DNA from: Arabidopsis thaliana
Taxonomy: Eukaryota > Streptophyta > Magnoliopsida > Brassicales > Brassicaceae
Length of the DNA: 64,000 bases
Reading direction: 5' to 3'
Assembly: GCF_000001735.4 (NCBI RefSeq)
Contig: NC_003070.9
Location: forward strand, 22,305,971 to 22,369,970
The notes beneath the pieces were generated by a model. That model was not told where the DNA came from and made no database searches. It saw nothing but the letters and a program-made list of their open reading frames with translations. This document shows, in pieces, positions 34,119-48,402 of this stretch (position 1 is its first letter; the number at the start of each line of letters is the position of its first letter). Position numbers and translations under genes: made by a program.

Positions 34119-36178
34119 ATGAAAGATAGAGAAAACGATGGAAATCTTGAGAGCAGAATCTTCGTGGGAGGGTTATCGTGGGATGTCACAGAGAGACAGC
34201 TTGAGAGTACCTTTGACCGCTACGGGAAAATCACTGAGTGTCAGGTCTTGTATCGATTCTCGTACTTTATGATCAGAAGTCTCAGAGACTCGTTTTGAAA
34301 CCTGTGTTTAGTGAATGATACCTCTGAGATTGTAGGATAGTTTTGTTTGATGAACCTAAGACTCATCTATTCTGTAGAAGAGCACACACAGATATTGAGG
34401 TTTATTGACTTGTTGAAGGATGCAGTCGAGGAATTAGTAGAGCTTTCTTAGGAAGTAAACATGCATCTCAACCTCCTCTTGATCTGAAAATCTGTTTGAG
34501 AGCCGTATGTTTAGAAATGCAAGAGTTTTGAGATAGATCATGGCTCTTGTCTCAGCATCAGTGCAGTAATTTTGGTTTGACGTCACTGTGTTTTGTTGGA
34601 TATTATGATTAAATTGCAGCTGAGCTCTCTTTTCAGTGGTTTTGACACCAATCAGGACTAACCATCTTTTATTCTCTTGCCTGTGGTATCTGCTTTAGTA
34701 GTCACTGAGATGGTTTTCTTGTACTCATTCATCATGAGCCACTAGTTGTTGTAATTGTAAAAGTACAGTTATTGGCACATGTAAGCATCTCTAAGTAGTC
34801 TATCAATACACCAAGATGATAAGTTTCTGGTCAAAAATGGTCTTGATCAGAATATTAGTCTTCTTTTTTAGGTCTTGATCAGAATATTAGTCTTCTTTTT
34901 TAGTGGAATTAGCATGGAAAACGCATTCCTGTGGATTTGTTGTGGGAAACTGATTTGAGGTAACAGGTCTGTTGTAAGGGTTAAAAGTATGGTTGGCTAG
35001 AGGCTAATCTCCAACATCGTTTTGCTAGGATTATTGTTGTGGTGATACTTCTTGTGGATTAGTATTTCTACAAGTATGCAGCTGTAGTTTGACTTTGTGT
35101 TGTGTGATTCTAAGGACTTGAAATGAAGTAAATTTGTGAATCTTGCTACCGTCTTCTGTTTGCTTGTAAATGTTCTGAGTTTGCCACTTCTAGGACATGC
35201 TATATGAGAGATAGGAATGTAATACATCTGCTTATTTCTTAACTCTAATGTAACATCTGGTTCTTAGTAATATATCTTGTTCCTGGCTCAATATGCATTT
35301 TAATAACATTATTGGTCTTCTTTGCGTACTTGTAGATTATGGTGGGGAGAGATACTGGGCGTCCACGTGGTTTTGGGTTTATTACATTCACTGATCGCAG
35401 AGGAGCTGATGATGCAATTAAGCACATGCATGGAAGGGAGTTGGGCAATAAGGTCATCTCCGTGAACAAAGCTGAGCCCAAAGTTGGTGGAGAAGATGTA
35501 GACCAATTAAAGAAAGGTGGAGGCTATTCATCTCGAGGGAAGGGAACCGAGGATGAGTGCTTTAAATGCAGACGCCCTGGTCATTGGGCTCGAGATTGCC
35601 CATCAACTGGTGACGATCGAGAACGGTTCAGAGTTCCCCTTGCGATGCGCTCTCGTATTGGAGACATAGATGGACACCGAGATCGCTATGGAGATCGTGA
35701 TCTGGAGAGGGAGCGGGAGCGGGAGCGTGAGTTTGACCGCTACATGGATGGACGCCGTGACCGAGATGGGGGACGATATAGCTACAGGGACCGCTTCGAC
35801 AGTGGAGACAAGTATGAGCCTCGTGATCACTATCCATTTGAGAGGTTTGTAGCTCTTGTCCTCAGGTCTAAATAAATGTTCCAACATGTGTTCTTTTAGG
35901 AAAGTCATGACCTTTTGATGTATTAACAATGTAGATACGCACCACCAGGAGACCGTTTTGTGAGTGATAGGTATGGGATGCCTGAACATCATCTTGAGAA
36001 TGAATATCGCGGGAGAGAGAGAAGCTATGACAGGGACAGATACGCAAGGGATACAAGTGACAGATATGGAGATATGGGACCGATACGCGATGAGGGAAGA
36101 CCCTACAGAAGCAGACCAGGTCCTTATGACCGTCCTAGCCGTCCTGGAGGCAGACCTTCATCATATGAACGTTGGTAG
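34119..36178 (+). CDS. RZ1B: Glycine/RNA-binding protein with RRM and zinc knuckle (RZ-1b), 3 exons, 292 aa
   Basis: Nuclear RNA-binding protein; the RZ-1 group acts in splicing and RNA metabolism and binds SR proteins. Exons: 34119-34244, 35336-35844 and 35935-36178, giving 292 codons plus TAG. The RRM spans about residues 12-90, with RNP2 IFVGGL and RNP1 RGFGFITF. The CCHC knuckle CFKCRRPGHWARDC lies at about 119-132. After that the chain is dominated by R/D/E dipeptides (DLERERERERE, DRYMDGRRDRDGG) and ends PGGRPSSYERW. Intron 1 is long (1,091 bp) and splits the RRM just after its second strand. It carries a 32-bp tandem repeat. At1g60650 from memory. Confidence 0.95.
34839..34902. repeat. 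32-bp perfect tandem duplication in RZ-1b intron 1
   Basis: Two adjacent identical copies (34839-34870 and 34871-34902) beginning GGTCTTGATCAGAATATTAG. It ends in a T-run and AG, so each copy carries a possible 3' splice site. Identity suggests a recent event. Confidence 0.9.
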
Positions 36179-36618
36179 TTTGTTTTGGTTAACCAGATGT
36201 CAATGCTTATGCTTTGGGATTTAGGTCTATATCAGAGATAGAACTCGAACTCGAGATCTCTGTTATGCTTTTTTGTCGAATATTATGATTCTTCATCGCA
36301 GTAAAAAAGTTATGTTCTTATGATCCTATTGATTCCCATAAAGCAATTCAATAGATTAAACTCAAAATTGATGGATTTAAAACACTTGAGACAGAGTTAA
36401 GCATAGAACACTTGAAACAGAGCATAGCTTCACCATGAAAATTAAGAGAAAGGAGGAAACTTTGGCAATACAATGGAAGAAGAAGTGTTACACTAGCAAG
36501 ACAAAAAGGTAATGCAATCTCAAATCTTCAATGAGAAGAGAATTAAAAAAGCCATCTTTAAGCTTACTTAAGAAGAAATCTCAAATCTTCAATCAAATCT
36601 CAAATCTTTAAGCTTTTA
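36179..36618. other. Convergent 3' flanks of RZ-1b and CB5LP
   Basis: No gene. A short phrase close to AATCTCAAATCTTCAATCA repeats three times at about 36517-36607, a small tandem-like cluster. Confidence 0.55.
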
Positions 36619-36984
36619 CTAATGAAGTTCCCCGATGTAGAAATCTTCAATCATGTCGAAAACACGAGTGGCGTGTTGAGGTCCGAAGAAGCCATCAGTA
36701 GAATCATCACCAGCATGATCAAGAATAGCGTCACCACCAGGATGTTCTTCAACATAAGAAGTAATATCATAGACTTTATCTTTGATTATGATCCAACAAT
36801 CGTTCCTTTTGTTATGTACTGCGACTTCACTCTTGCTGTAACTTTTTGGTCTTACCACATCTTCTACAGGCTCACTGCTAGATCTCTTCTTCTCTTGATT
36901 GTCGTTTGTTCTTCTTCGCTTTCCTTGGATTAAGAACAATGCTGATACTAGAAAACCCAGAAGCAATCCGATCACAGCTATCAT
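36619..36984 (-). CDS. CB5LP: Cytochrome b5-like protein with N-terminal anchor, 121 aa
   Basis: Haem-binding electron carrier. It has one exon with ATG at 36984 and TAG at 36619-36621. The N-terminus IAVIGLLLGFLVSALFLIQ (2-20) is a membrane anchor, followed by GKRRRTNDNQEKKR. The cytochrome b5 domain (about 48-120) has WIIIKDKVYDIT, the haem-ligand motif EEHPGGDAIL and a second His region GPQHATRVFDMI. Canonical plant b5 proteins carry the anchor at the C-terminus, so the reversed layout marks the CB5LP type. Experimental work places CB5LP in plastids (family knowledge); the sequence alone does not prove this. At1g60660 from memory. Confidence 0.94.
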   Translation of the reverse strand: MIAVIGLLLGFLVSALFLIQGKRRRTNDNQEKKRSSSEPVEDVVRPKSYSKSEVAVHNKRNDCWIIIKDKVYDITSYVEEHPGGDAILDHAGDDSTDGFFGPQHATRVFDMIEDFYIGELH

Positions 36985-38128
36985 CTTTCTCTCCTTGGAA
37001 ATAGCAAAACCGGAGTGAATGACAATTGGAGAGAGTGGTGGATTAGATCCAGCTTGCTGACGAGTGACGACCCAAATTATTGAATTTAGGGTTTAGAGGG
37101 GCATAAAAGTCAAAACACAACGTTTTCATTGTCCTCATCTTCGTTAGTGGTTGTCGAGGTTTCTAACCAAAAAGCATCTCCACGTCTATGCAAAAATGAA
37201 GTTGTAGTTATTTTGGTTATTACTCGAACCTGAGACCCATGCATCTAATTTTTTTTCTCCTTCTCCCCGGCGAATCCTACTATTATCGATTAACTAATTT
37301 GATGTCTCATTTTTGTCTATGCACAAATTCAACTTGATTATTTAGGTATATAAGTAAATAAAAGATTTATCATAAAATTACACATGTAAAAGTTTGAAAC
37401 AAATTTAATTATTCATAACTCACATAAGACATGTAAAAAAAAACAAAAAAAACAAATGTCACTTAGTGAAATGGATACCAAACTTTATGATTTATAATAC
37501 CTTGTTGTAATTTAAATATCTGAATTTCCAAAGTGTAGGTGACTGTGTAATTCACAAAAATTGAGTAAAAGTTTAAAAAAATAAGGAGGAACAAACCATC
37601 TTTCTTCAAAGAGTGGACTAGACAAAAACAAAAAAGCAAAACCACCACAATGGAATAAAAAGTGGTTCTGTTTCTTAATAGAATAAAAACCATTACAAAA
37701 CAAAACCACCATTTTCTCTCTCTCTCTCCTCGCCAGCTTCTGCAATTCGAAAGTTCTTCGCATCATCTTGCTGTCACCACTCTCTCGCGAATCGAATCAC
37801 GATTCTTCAATCTTCTTCTTCTCTATTGCGATCTCTCTGAATTTTGTAGCTTCACGATTTCAGTATCTCTACTTTCATCACCAATCGTTGGGGGTTTAGG
37901 GTTTTTGCATCGACGCCATCTATCGAGCTACGGAGAAGCATACTCATCTTCTATTTTGGCTAAATCCGAGGTGGGTTTTGCTCAGGTTTTGCTCTTTTAG
38001 GTTTCTGTTGGGTTTTAATCGGATTTTTTTCCGTATGATTCTGAAATTGCTAAAACCCTAAATTGAACATGTTTTTGGGCGTGCTTCGTTGTAGGTCAAC
38101 TTAATCTCTACGAAATAGCTTTTGAGTG
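36985..38128. promoter_or_regulatory. Divergent region between CB5LP and the DUF3755 gene
   Basis: About 1.1 kb. It includes TTTAGGGTTT near CB5LP (about 37086) and a CT-rich leader with GTTTAGGGTTT at about 37894, inside the likely 5' leader of the plus-strand gene. A leader intron is likely from about 37971 (GGTGGG...) or 38000 to about 38093 (TTGTAG before GTCAAC). Confidence 0.45.
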
Positions 38129-41100
38129 ATGATTCCGATGGATAATTATTGCGTACCGAGTACTAGCACGACCGGTTTAGTGTTTTCGGCGACTTCGAGC
38201 ATGAATGCTTCTTCTGGATTTCATCTTACTGTAAATTCTCCGACTTCGGTTACTGGACTCAAACATGAAGCTTCTTTGGCTGTTGATTGGTCTGTTGAGG
38301 AACAATATATATTGGAGAAAGGTCTTTCAAAGTAAGTATTTTTGTTATTCTCCATTGTTCTTCGTTCTCTGCAAATTTTCTCACTTCGTAGCTATTATAC
38401 AATGTTAGAGTAGATAAATTTTTATATGTAGATGAAGGAAAAGGTTTTGCATTTATGTTTCATATGAACTGTTATAGCTCGTGTTGTTATCTGGAATCAT
38501 AAGCTGATTCAGATTCTTATAGATGTATTTTGTATCAGAAAATTTCTACGAAAGATGGCTGAGTTTTTCTCTGTGTTAGTTTCTTACCTTGCGCTGTTTT
38601 ATGTTGTTTCGAGTTTGTCTTTTATTGTTTTGTTTGCCTAAAACCTTTGTCATGTCTTTTGTAGATTTAAAGATGAACCACAAGTTACAAAGTATGTAAA
38701 GATCGCAGCAACTCTACCAGATAAAAGTGTACGGGATGTAGCAATGAGATGTAAATGGATGACGGTAAGTTCCCAATGCATTGTCATTAAGTTTCATAAG
38801 TGGCTTGCAGACTTCTTATTAGTTGTTATTCAAAGAGATCTTGGTAACGTCATTTAGCTTGGGAGATGAAAAAAGGAGGAAAAACATAGTGACGCTACTT
38901 TGGGTGTATGCTTTGTTAAAGATAAAGTCCTATGGGAAAAGTTCTTTTATATTTTTTTGGCTATAAGGTAGGCTTAAAGTTCTATTGCTATATTGATGAA
39001 AAGACACCTTACCATATCATAAAGGTTGTTTAAAGTATGGTTAAGAGTGTGCAAGGAGAGTAATAACAAGTATTGCTGACGATAGATCTGGCTTTCTGTT
39101 AGCTCTGGAGTCATGTTGGAACTTGATTTGACCCTAAAGCTTGATTTGATTTCTGTAGTTACCCTGAAACTAATATCGCCAAACGAGTGATGTCAGATAG
39201 CCTTGGGCTTTTTTCGACTTTCTGAAGTTTATTTTGATATGTTACTTTTTATGAAGGATAAGATTTCTATGAGCGATGGTTAAACATTGGTTATATCCTC
39301 TGCAGTATGGCCTACACTGTAGTGTTAAGATTCATATAATAAATGGGGGAAAAAAGTTGACAGATTATAGTGCCAAATATTACCTTATTGGCTTATCCAT
39401 ACTATCTATCCTGTCATATTTTTTTTATGAAGTTGGGCTGAAGAAATAGATAGATTTTTTATGACTTGAGTTGTACAAGCAGATATATGACTCATACAAA
39501 CATAAGTCTTGACACGGGGCCTTTTTAACATTAATAATAACTGCCAGTTTGCTATCTAATATCTTTCAACTATTTAAATTCATGACTTTTGAGTTTGTCT
39601 GGGCTAAGATTGAAATCCTTTTTTTCAGCAAAAGCGAAGAAAAGGGGAAGAACATAGTACTGGCACGAAGGTTAGTTATAGAAAGGTATGTAATGTTAGT
39701 AAATAACCAGATAACGGTTGGTGGCCTAGGTTATAGTTCGCTTTACAAGAGGTTATTGGCTACAAATGGTTTTTTGTTCAAAACAGCTACAAATTTGTTC
39801 TCCTTGAGATACCCAACACACAAGTAACTGATTTCTCCTTGATTTAGGTAGTGGATTTACCCCCAAAACTGAACATGTTCTCAACTGAGCCACAACAAAA
39901 TGCTACATATGCCATGAACCATATGTGCCAGAGTGCACGCATGCCTTTTGAAGGTTAGTACTATTTGGGTAACACCGTAACAGTATTGTCGGTATTATTT
40001 CCTTCCCTCTCCTGCAAAGGTTGTAACTGTAAAGAAAGATTATTTTAGAAAGACAAACTGCATCTTGTTTGAAATCTCAATCAAATGTACTAGGCAATTT
40101 GTTGTTCATCTTGTTCATGCCTGAATATAGGCATTATCGATGTTGGAGAGTTCCTGGACTCTCTCAGTTATTGTCTCATCTCCTTAGTTGTGCCAAGAAA
40201 ACTCAATCTTGTTAGCTTGATACCTTTTTCTCACCTGTCACATTTTTACGGTCTCATATATATTTTCCAAACTTTTATTCTCCTAGGTCTAAGTGATGCG
40301 GTTATGGAGCGTCTACGGCAGAATGCTCAAGCTTTCAGTCAAATCTCCTCAAACCTTTCTGTGTGCAAGGTAATTGATTTGTATCTGATCCAAATGCTAG
40401 CTGGTAGAAAAAGATTGCATTAGCAGAAAATTGACTTTAAAAAGATCGTAGAATGTATTTTTCACATGCACAATGTTTTATTCAATGCAACTTATTGTTT
40501 GGTTGGGATACATGCTGTTGTCCTTTCGTAATGGAATTCCCATCCTGACATCCTATTTTCTGCATACAGCCACAGGATAACGTCAGTCTGTTTTATATGG
40601 CAAGAAATAACATCAGTGCCATCTTGAATGAGTATGTGGATCTAATAGCATGGTTGAATCACTAATGATACATTTCCTCTGTTGTCCTTCACCTTCTCGT
40701 CTATGAAAGCTTGATTTACTATACTCTTTACTTATTATTACTGCAGCATGAAGGAGATGCCTGGGATCATCAGCCGGATGCCGCCTCTGCCTGTCTCAAT
40801 TAACAATGATCTTGCAAGCAGTTTAGTGACAAGTGCCACACAGGTAAGCAATCTTGCATTTTCTCTGAACGTGGATATTCCTGAATATGTAAGGGATTAA
40901 AAACCTCAAATGCTTCCCTTACCAAATTTGCCTCTGTTTCATGAAAAAATGTCTAATCGCTTCAAATCATAGGACTTCCATAACCCCTAAAAATCGGCTT
41001 CTAGTATTTTAGGGAACTATGATCTTGTACAAGAACATTGCTTTAAATCTGGTGAATGATGGAAACACAATGTTTGATGGTAAAATATAATTTTTTATCT

Positions 41101-41170
41101 GTCTGTCTCTCAGCCGAGATCTTATACCATTCCCTCGAGCATCTATCTGAAGCAGGAGCCAAGAAACTGA
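38129..41170 (+). CDS. DUF3755-type plant protein with Myb/SANT-like N-half, 8 exons, about 254 aa
   Basis: Exons: 38129-38331, 38665-38764, 39629-39685, 39848-39953, 40287-40369, 40570-40631, 40747-40843 and 41114-41170 (TGA). The start is the ATG at 38129, since the track of codons upstream has only GTG. The N-half WSVEEQYILEKGLSKFKDEP, then KIAATLPDKSVRDVAMRCKWM, looks like a SANT/Myb-like helix set. The basic QKRRKGEEHSTGTK stretch follows. The conserved C-half (LSDAVMERLRQNAQAFSQI, then NISAILNDMKEMPGIISRMP) is the DUF3755 part. Exon 3 could also end at 39670, five codons shorter; both keep frame. Function unknown. At1g60670 from memory. Confidence 0.85.
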
Positions 41171-41853
41171 TGGGGGAGGAAACTGGATTTTGACCAATGC
41201 TAAAGGAACTAGCACAAGAAACCTCTGGTAAATGGCAGCTGTTCACCGTGACCCACATGAAAGATGATGGTTTTGTCAACTGCTAAACCTCTTGCAAAAC
41301 ACAGGATTGAAGAAGATGGGATCTTGTGGAACCCTTTGTGCTGTCGGCTAATATTAACAATGAACCGCAGGCTAGCCAAAAACCCCTTTTACAAATCCTT
41401 TCACGTCTCCATAACTGATTATTTTTCCGTTGCCAAAATGCTTTGGCGGTCAATCCAAGATATGAATTCGTTGCACAGATCCATGTTAAAAGTTGGTTGT
41501 ATAGATTAGCTGTTTCTGTAAGGTTTTAAATGAGAGTTACTTTAAAGTTTGTATCAAGAACACATCTTTGTAAGGTTTGGTTTTCAGAGGCATTTTCATT
41601 CTTCAAATCTTATCTTCAAATCAGCTACCATATGGTATGGCTCCTCTTTTTCCATGTATTAAATTTTTCTAAATGGTTGAAAAGGTGATGTTTTAGATTT
41701 AGAGGTTGGTCGCAGTATATGAAATGCATAGAAAATTATACATTGAACACTCTGAACATCAACACAAACTCTTACATATTATTTTTGTGGGCTTACACAA
41801 GCCCTTAGCATATTAATTTTAGTAGGTTTAGCTAGAGAAACTCTCATGCGGTT
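41171..41853. other. Convergent 3' flanks of the DUF3755 gene and the first AKR gene
   Basis: No supportable gene; open frames at 41009-41509 are shadows or chance. Confidence 0.55.
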
Positions 41854-43266
41854 TTAAGTGGCTTTCCAGGAAGACAACGGTGGAGTGTTGGAGTTCTTGA
41901 AGGTGGACATTGAGGCCATGTATCTTTCTCCTTTCACAGACTCTGGTTTGGCAAGGGAGTCGAGCTCAGATATTTCTTCAGGAGTGAGTTTTACTGACAA
42001 AGCTCTAATGTTCTGGTTGAGGTTTTCAATCTTAGTGGTTCCTGGAATGGGGCAAACATCATCTCCCTGGTGATGAACCCATGCTAAGGCTAGTTGTGCT
42101 GGAGTGCACCCTTTCTTCTCAGCCATTGCAGAAACTTTCTCAAAGAGAATCTTGTTGTGGTCTACGTTTTCTTGTTGGAATCTTGGTAGAGTCTGCAATA
42201 AAGAAACACAAATTAGTACAGTATATTAATCATGTGTTTTAATGCAAATAACAGTAGTTGCCTTTCTGAAGTCATCGTTTTCCAGATTCTCAGCAAGTTT
42301 GGGTCCTGCTGCTAAGAAGCCTCTTCCTAGAGGGCTATAAGCTACGATTCCAATCCCAAGTTCCCTGGTGAAGCATAAACGAAATGTTAACCAAACATGT
42401 AAACAAAGAGGAAAGTTATATCTGATTTTGATTCTTCACACCTGCAGATAGGAATGATATCTTCTTCCGCGTCTCTCGACCATAAGGACCATTCTATTTG
42501 CACCGCAGTTATCGGGTGAACAGCATGTGCTCTTCTGATAGTTGAAGCTGAAGCTTCTGACAGACCAATATACTTTATCTTACCCTCTTCAACTAGCTTC
42601 TTCAGTTCTCTCATCTTGGAATTCAGAGACAAAGAATCATTTTCAGAGCCAACTTGGAAACATTGAAACCATGACATGAAGCAGGATTGTGGAGGAGGCT
42701 TACAGTGATTTCGATAGGGACACGAGTATCGATTCGATGCTGATAATAAAGATCAATGCAGGCAATATCTAGCCTCTTTAAACTAGCCTCACACGCTGCC
42801 CTTACATACTCAGGATCTCCTCTTACCTCAGAAATTTCCCCCTCTACTATAAAGAATCCAAATTTGGTCGCAAGCTCCACTTTCTCCTTCACCCCATCTT
42901 TCAGAGCCTGACAAGAAAATGAATTGCAACAAACTTTCTCATACAAAATCTTGTTGTGGTCTAAGTTAGTACCATAGAATCAAGAAACAGAACAAACTAA
43001 AGTATCTTGATCACTCTTTCGAACAAAACAAGATAAACTCGAACCTTTCCGAGGAGCAACTCGTTGGTTTCAGGACCATACATGTCAGAGGTGTCAAAGA
43101 AAGTAACACCGGAGTTAATAGCATGGTGGAGGAGAGCGATGGCGTCAGTTTCCGGCTTGGGAGCACCGTATCGAGCGGAGAGGGCCATGCAGCCAAGGCC
43201 TTGCGCAGATACCTCAAGGCCTTGGCTTCCTAGCTTCATCCTCCTAACTCTGCAAGCTTCAGCCAT
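41854..43266 (-). CDS. Aldo-keto reductase, ATB2 group, copy 1, 5 exons, 346 aa
   Basis: NADPH-dependent reductase of carbonyl compounds, AKR13-like. Exons: 43266-43045, 42907-42704, 42614-42442, 42364-42262 and 42192-41854, giving 346 codons plus TAA. Catalytic residues in family order: Asp58 and Tyr63 (FFDTSDMYG), Lys89 (ELATKFG) and His131 (DLYYQHR). The cofactor loop PLGRGF and GTTKIENL follow. Intron 4 (after FRK) begins GCAACT at 42261-42260, a GC-AG intron shared in position with the paralogues. This copy differs in MALSARYG (others MGLS) and in the insertion-bearing EGEISEVRG. At1g60680 from memory. Substrate is not predictable from sequence. Confidence 0.93.
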
Positions 43267-43921
43267 GGATTTTATGTCACAACTCGCTTTCTCTCTTTCT
43301 CTCTTTTGTAGAGTTTAGAACTGAGTGGAGTAGTTGTTGAAGTTGGGTTGATGAGTGGTGTGATTAAAAAAACTCTCAAATTGCCTATGTCTTTTACAAA
43401 AGTGCTTTTACAAAATATCTTTCTTACATGAGATTTAACCAAAAACAAAAAACTACGTACGTGTTTAAGTGATATTTCTTCAAAGATGTGTCATCAATTT
43501 GTGTTCAGTAGTCTTCACGTAATCGATATTTGTTTTCTTTCATGGTCTTGAGTCAATGAGTAATGTCGATCTTCTTGAGTAGGCAAGGTTTGTCTTATTA
43601 GGTAGTGTTTGGTCTTCATGTTTCTATCTACAATTTGTGTCACCTATAGTTTGTCTCATTGGAAGCTTGTAGGCAGGTTCCAGATCATTGGCTCTAACTA
43701 ATGGTAAAATGTTCAAATATGATGGGAGGACTCATCATTGGCATTAGCCATTAGGTGCCTAAACTCTAAACCTAAGTCAGCTGGGACGCTTAACTCATGC
43801 TGATGGCGATAGGTCACTAAGACTATACAGAGAATGGTCACCGTATATATAAGATGGGTAGAAGAAAATAACATATTCTATACATAAATCATCCTTTGGC
43901 CAGAGAAACTCTCAGACAGTT
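43267..43921. other. Intergenic between AKR copies 1 and 2, with a duplicated segment
   Basis: Promoter of copy 1 and 3' flank of copy 2. The stretch 43731-43840 is homologous to 45938-46045, the upstream flank of copy 2. Confidence 0.6.
43731..43840. repeat. Flanking direct repeat, copy A (tandem-duplication junction)
   Basis: About 110 bp aligning with 45938-46045. Both carry CCATT(A/G)G...TAGGTG, then CTAA(A/C)CCTAAG, GGGAC, TCATGC and GGTCACTAAGACTAT. Divergence is about 20 percent with small indels. The two copies bracket AKR copy 2, giving a 2.2-kb duplication unit. Confidence 0.8.
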
Positions 43922-45698
<1,777 letters not shown>

Positions 45699-46065
45699 GG
45701 ATTTCTCTCACACAAATCTCTCTCTCTATCTCTCGTGTATCAATGGCGAGTTTTGAATTGGAGTGGTCGAGTGGAGTGGTTTAATTTGACAGATGAGTGA
45801 TGATGATGATTGAACAAAAAAGCCAATAGGTGGCGCAGTTTTAATTTTAACGCTCAAATCCTGGTTTGACTAAACCATCACTTTTAAACCGAAAAATATC
45901 AATTACGTTTTAATTAAACCGAAAATAAGATAATCGATGGGATCATTCATCCATTGGTATTAGGTGTTTAAACTCCTAACCCTAAGCCAGGTGGGACATT
46001 TAAATCATGCGGATGGGTCACTAAGACTATGAAGAGAGTGGTATAGCTAAAGGTATTCACAGAAT
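45699..46065. other. Intergenic upstream of AKR copy 2, with duplicated segment copy B
   Basis: Promoter and leader of copy 2. The segment 45938-46045 is the second copy of the flanking repeat at 43731-43840. No gene. Confidence 0.6.
45938..46045. repeat. Flanking direct repeat, copy B (tandem-duplication junction)
   Basis: Homologous to 43731-43840, as described there. It lies between AKR copy 2 and the FHA gene, so it may mark the outer edge of the duplicated block. Confidence 0.8.
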
Positions 46066-48402
46066 CTATTCACACCATCTGAATTTATTGTCGTCCTCGC
46101 TCTTCCTCCGTGTGTTGTTCTTCAAGAATTGTCCCACTGCTTCTTTGTTAATCTTGAACACAAAGGTTATTCCTCTAATCTGCAAAATTTGGGCGGTTCT
46201 AGTTATAGATAGAAAGATGCAGAAACACACTTGTACAAAGCATAAGCTGGTGCTTACATTGATTGAACTACACGATGTGAGGGTTACAATCTGGCCTCTA
46301 TCGAGTTTTCCGCCATTTACAAGGATATGTTGCTTTCCAAGGTTCTTTAGAGAGAATGATCCGTAGTTCTCTAGCTTAACCAATGCCTTGTTCAAAACAT
46401 GGAGACAGAAAAGTATAGCACATTAGCAACTAATTAGCAAGGAGGTAAACTAAATTTAATTTGGGAAAGGGGAAGAGGATCACCTGACGCCGAGATATCT
46501 TGCTCCCATAATTATATTTACCCAAGTCAATGTCAACATTCAGGCCACCAGATGATCTCCCAATAATTACCTATGACAAATAAATGATCATCTGCCATGT
46601 AACTAAGAGGATTTGATATGACATGAAAACATCCAGGCAGAAGAAAATGATTTTTCTTAACATACCTCGCGTTTTCTGACAAAATGCTTTGAATCAGGAC
46701 AATGCAGGACGGCAATTGCCCCATGAAACATAATTGCTCTTTGCATTGAAGTTCTTGTGCATTGTTCCAATCCAATTAATGCATGTCTTGGGTGCTTAGA
46801 CATGTTCCATTCTAGGTATCAGGAAGCGAACCATAGTTGAGACAACCATAGTTTGAGAGAGACATAACTATTTTTTAGCATGCAACAGTGTGAACTAGTT
46901 ACATGATTGGTTGAAAATCAACAGCCATATGGCTTACCTTCCCTGTTGAAGCATGAATCTGAATCATCTGGGACTAGATTCAATTTGCGGATCTGGAGAT
47001 ATTTTCATGTGATATCTATCAGAAATCAGAAAAACACATTGAATGATAATGTGCGTAAAGAGTAATCAGGGTTTACCATTGCATCAATGTCAATCTCTTC
47101 TTCACCATCCACTTCTTCCTGATATAGAGTTGATGGGGGTTGAGAAAGTTCTGCGTCCCTATCCTCAGAGGTAGTAGCATTTGCATATAATTGTTCATCC
47201 AAAGAAGTACAAGCACCTGAGCTATCTTCCATTAGAGGTAAGTTTCTGAGTGCAGCTATAGAGCAACAAACTGACCATGGCCTTCTAGGTCTTTCAAGAG
47301 TTTTTGTTAAAGGTATTGGAGAGATTTCAAGACCAATATTATCCTCATGAACGTTGTATTCATTTATACATCTGTCGATCTGATGACGTGAACACGTTTC
47401 TAGCAATAAGCTTTCGCAGCCATTAGGAGGAACAATGCTGATCGGTATTGGTTCATCGTCTTTATTCCACAGTCTATGATCATCATTGATGCACATTATC
47501 TCCATAGACCCCTGCATGTTGATTTCATCTCCACATCTAACTTCAATTGCAGATGATTTGTCGCCATCATTCTTGAAAATATCAGAATTGCTTGGGACAC
47601 CTGAATCTTCTTTAGACCTTACATCATTCTTCTCGTTATGAGTTTCTGAAGACCACTTACTAACCAGAGTTCCATCATCCTCACTGGACCATATAGACAA
47701 AGATTTCGATCCGGTTATCAAATCATTGTCTTCAGGAACATGCTCTGATATAACATCAAACTCTGAAGATTCAGATATGTCTGTGTCACTGCCACTTGCG
47801 TCTACAATTGAACCCTCATCCAGAGGATCATAAGGATTATCCATAAGATTTTTAAACCAGAAATCACTTTCAGGTCTCAGACAATTTCGTATATCCTCAT
47901 CACCATCACCAATATCTGCATTATTATCTAAATCCGGAAACATATCATCATCAACAGACTTGTGCCTACATGTTCTCTTTCTCATGACAGAGAATAGACT
48001 TTCAACTTTCCTTTTGACATTGGAACTCTCTGATGTATCTTCTTCACCAGAAATTTTGACATCACCACCCTGTCATGTGACAAAAGACTAAAATCAGAAA
48101 AAGGCTTGTGCAAATTGCTCCATTGAGAACTAAAAATCTGGGATCTAATGCAAATAGTGGGCAAAAAAAAAGCCATTTCAACCATGGAGATTCTTAAGCT
48201 ACTTAAGAGGATCGATCATTTAGTGTAAGTGTAGCAGATAAAAACGCGAAATTCATGAAATGAGATGATCACGTCATTTCCTTTATATATGGTTCAATGT
48301 CTGCAATACTGATGAGAAAGATATATAGATGAATAGAGAGAGACGCACGAAGAGATCCTTATTGACGAAGAGATGCTCAGATACTCGAAGACCTTCTTCC
48401 AT
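46066..48402 (-). CDS. FHA-domain protein, MCRS1-like, 7 exons, 525 aa
   Basis: Exons: 48402-48349, 48069-47077, 46992-46938, 46811-46666, 46570-46484, 46386-46258 and 46179-46066 (TAG), giving 525 codons. The start is the ATG at 48402 (MEEGLRVSEHLFVNKD). Most of the protein is acidic and low in order (exon 2, about 330 codons, many D/E/S). The C-terminal FHA domain (about 395-525) contains LIGLEQCTRTSMQRAIM, VIIGRSSGGLNVDIDLG, KISRRQALVKLE and ILVNGGKL; the GR, S-R-Q and NG positions match phosphothreonine-binding FHA sites. Layout resembles animal MCRS1 of INO80/NSL chromatin complexes (inference). The gene sits inside the AKR array on the same strand. At1g60700 from memory. Confidence 0.9.

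Noticed and set aside
36517-36607. Repeated AATCTCAAATCTT phrases suggested a CRISPR-like or minisatellite array
   Set aside because: Three imperfect copies with irregular spacing in a plant 3' flank; CRISPR is not expected in a nuclear genome and spacing does not fit.
41043-41509. Open frames on both strands around the last exon of the DUF3755 gene
   Set aside because: They overlap the gene end and 3' UTR and show no independent coding signal.
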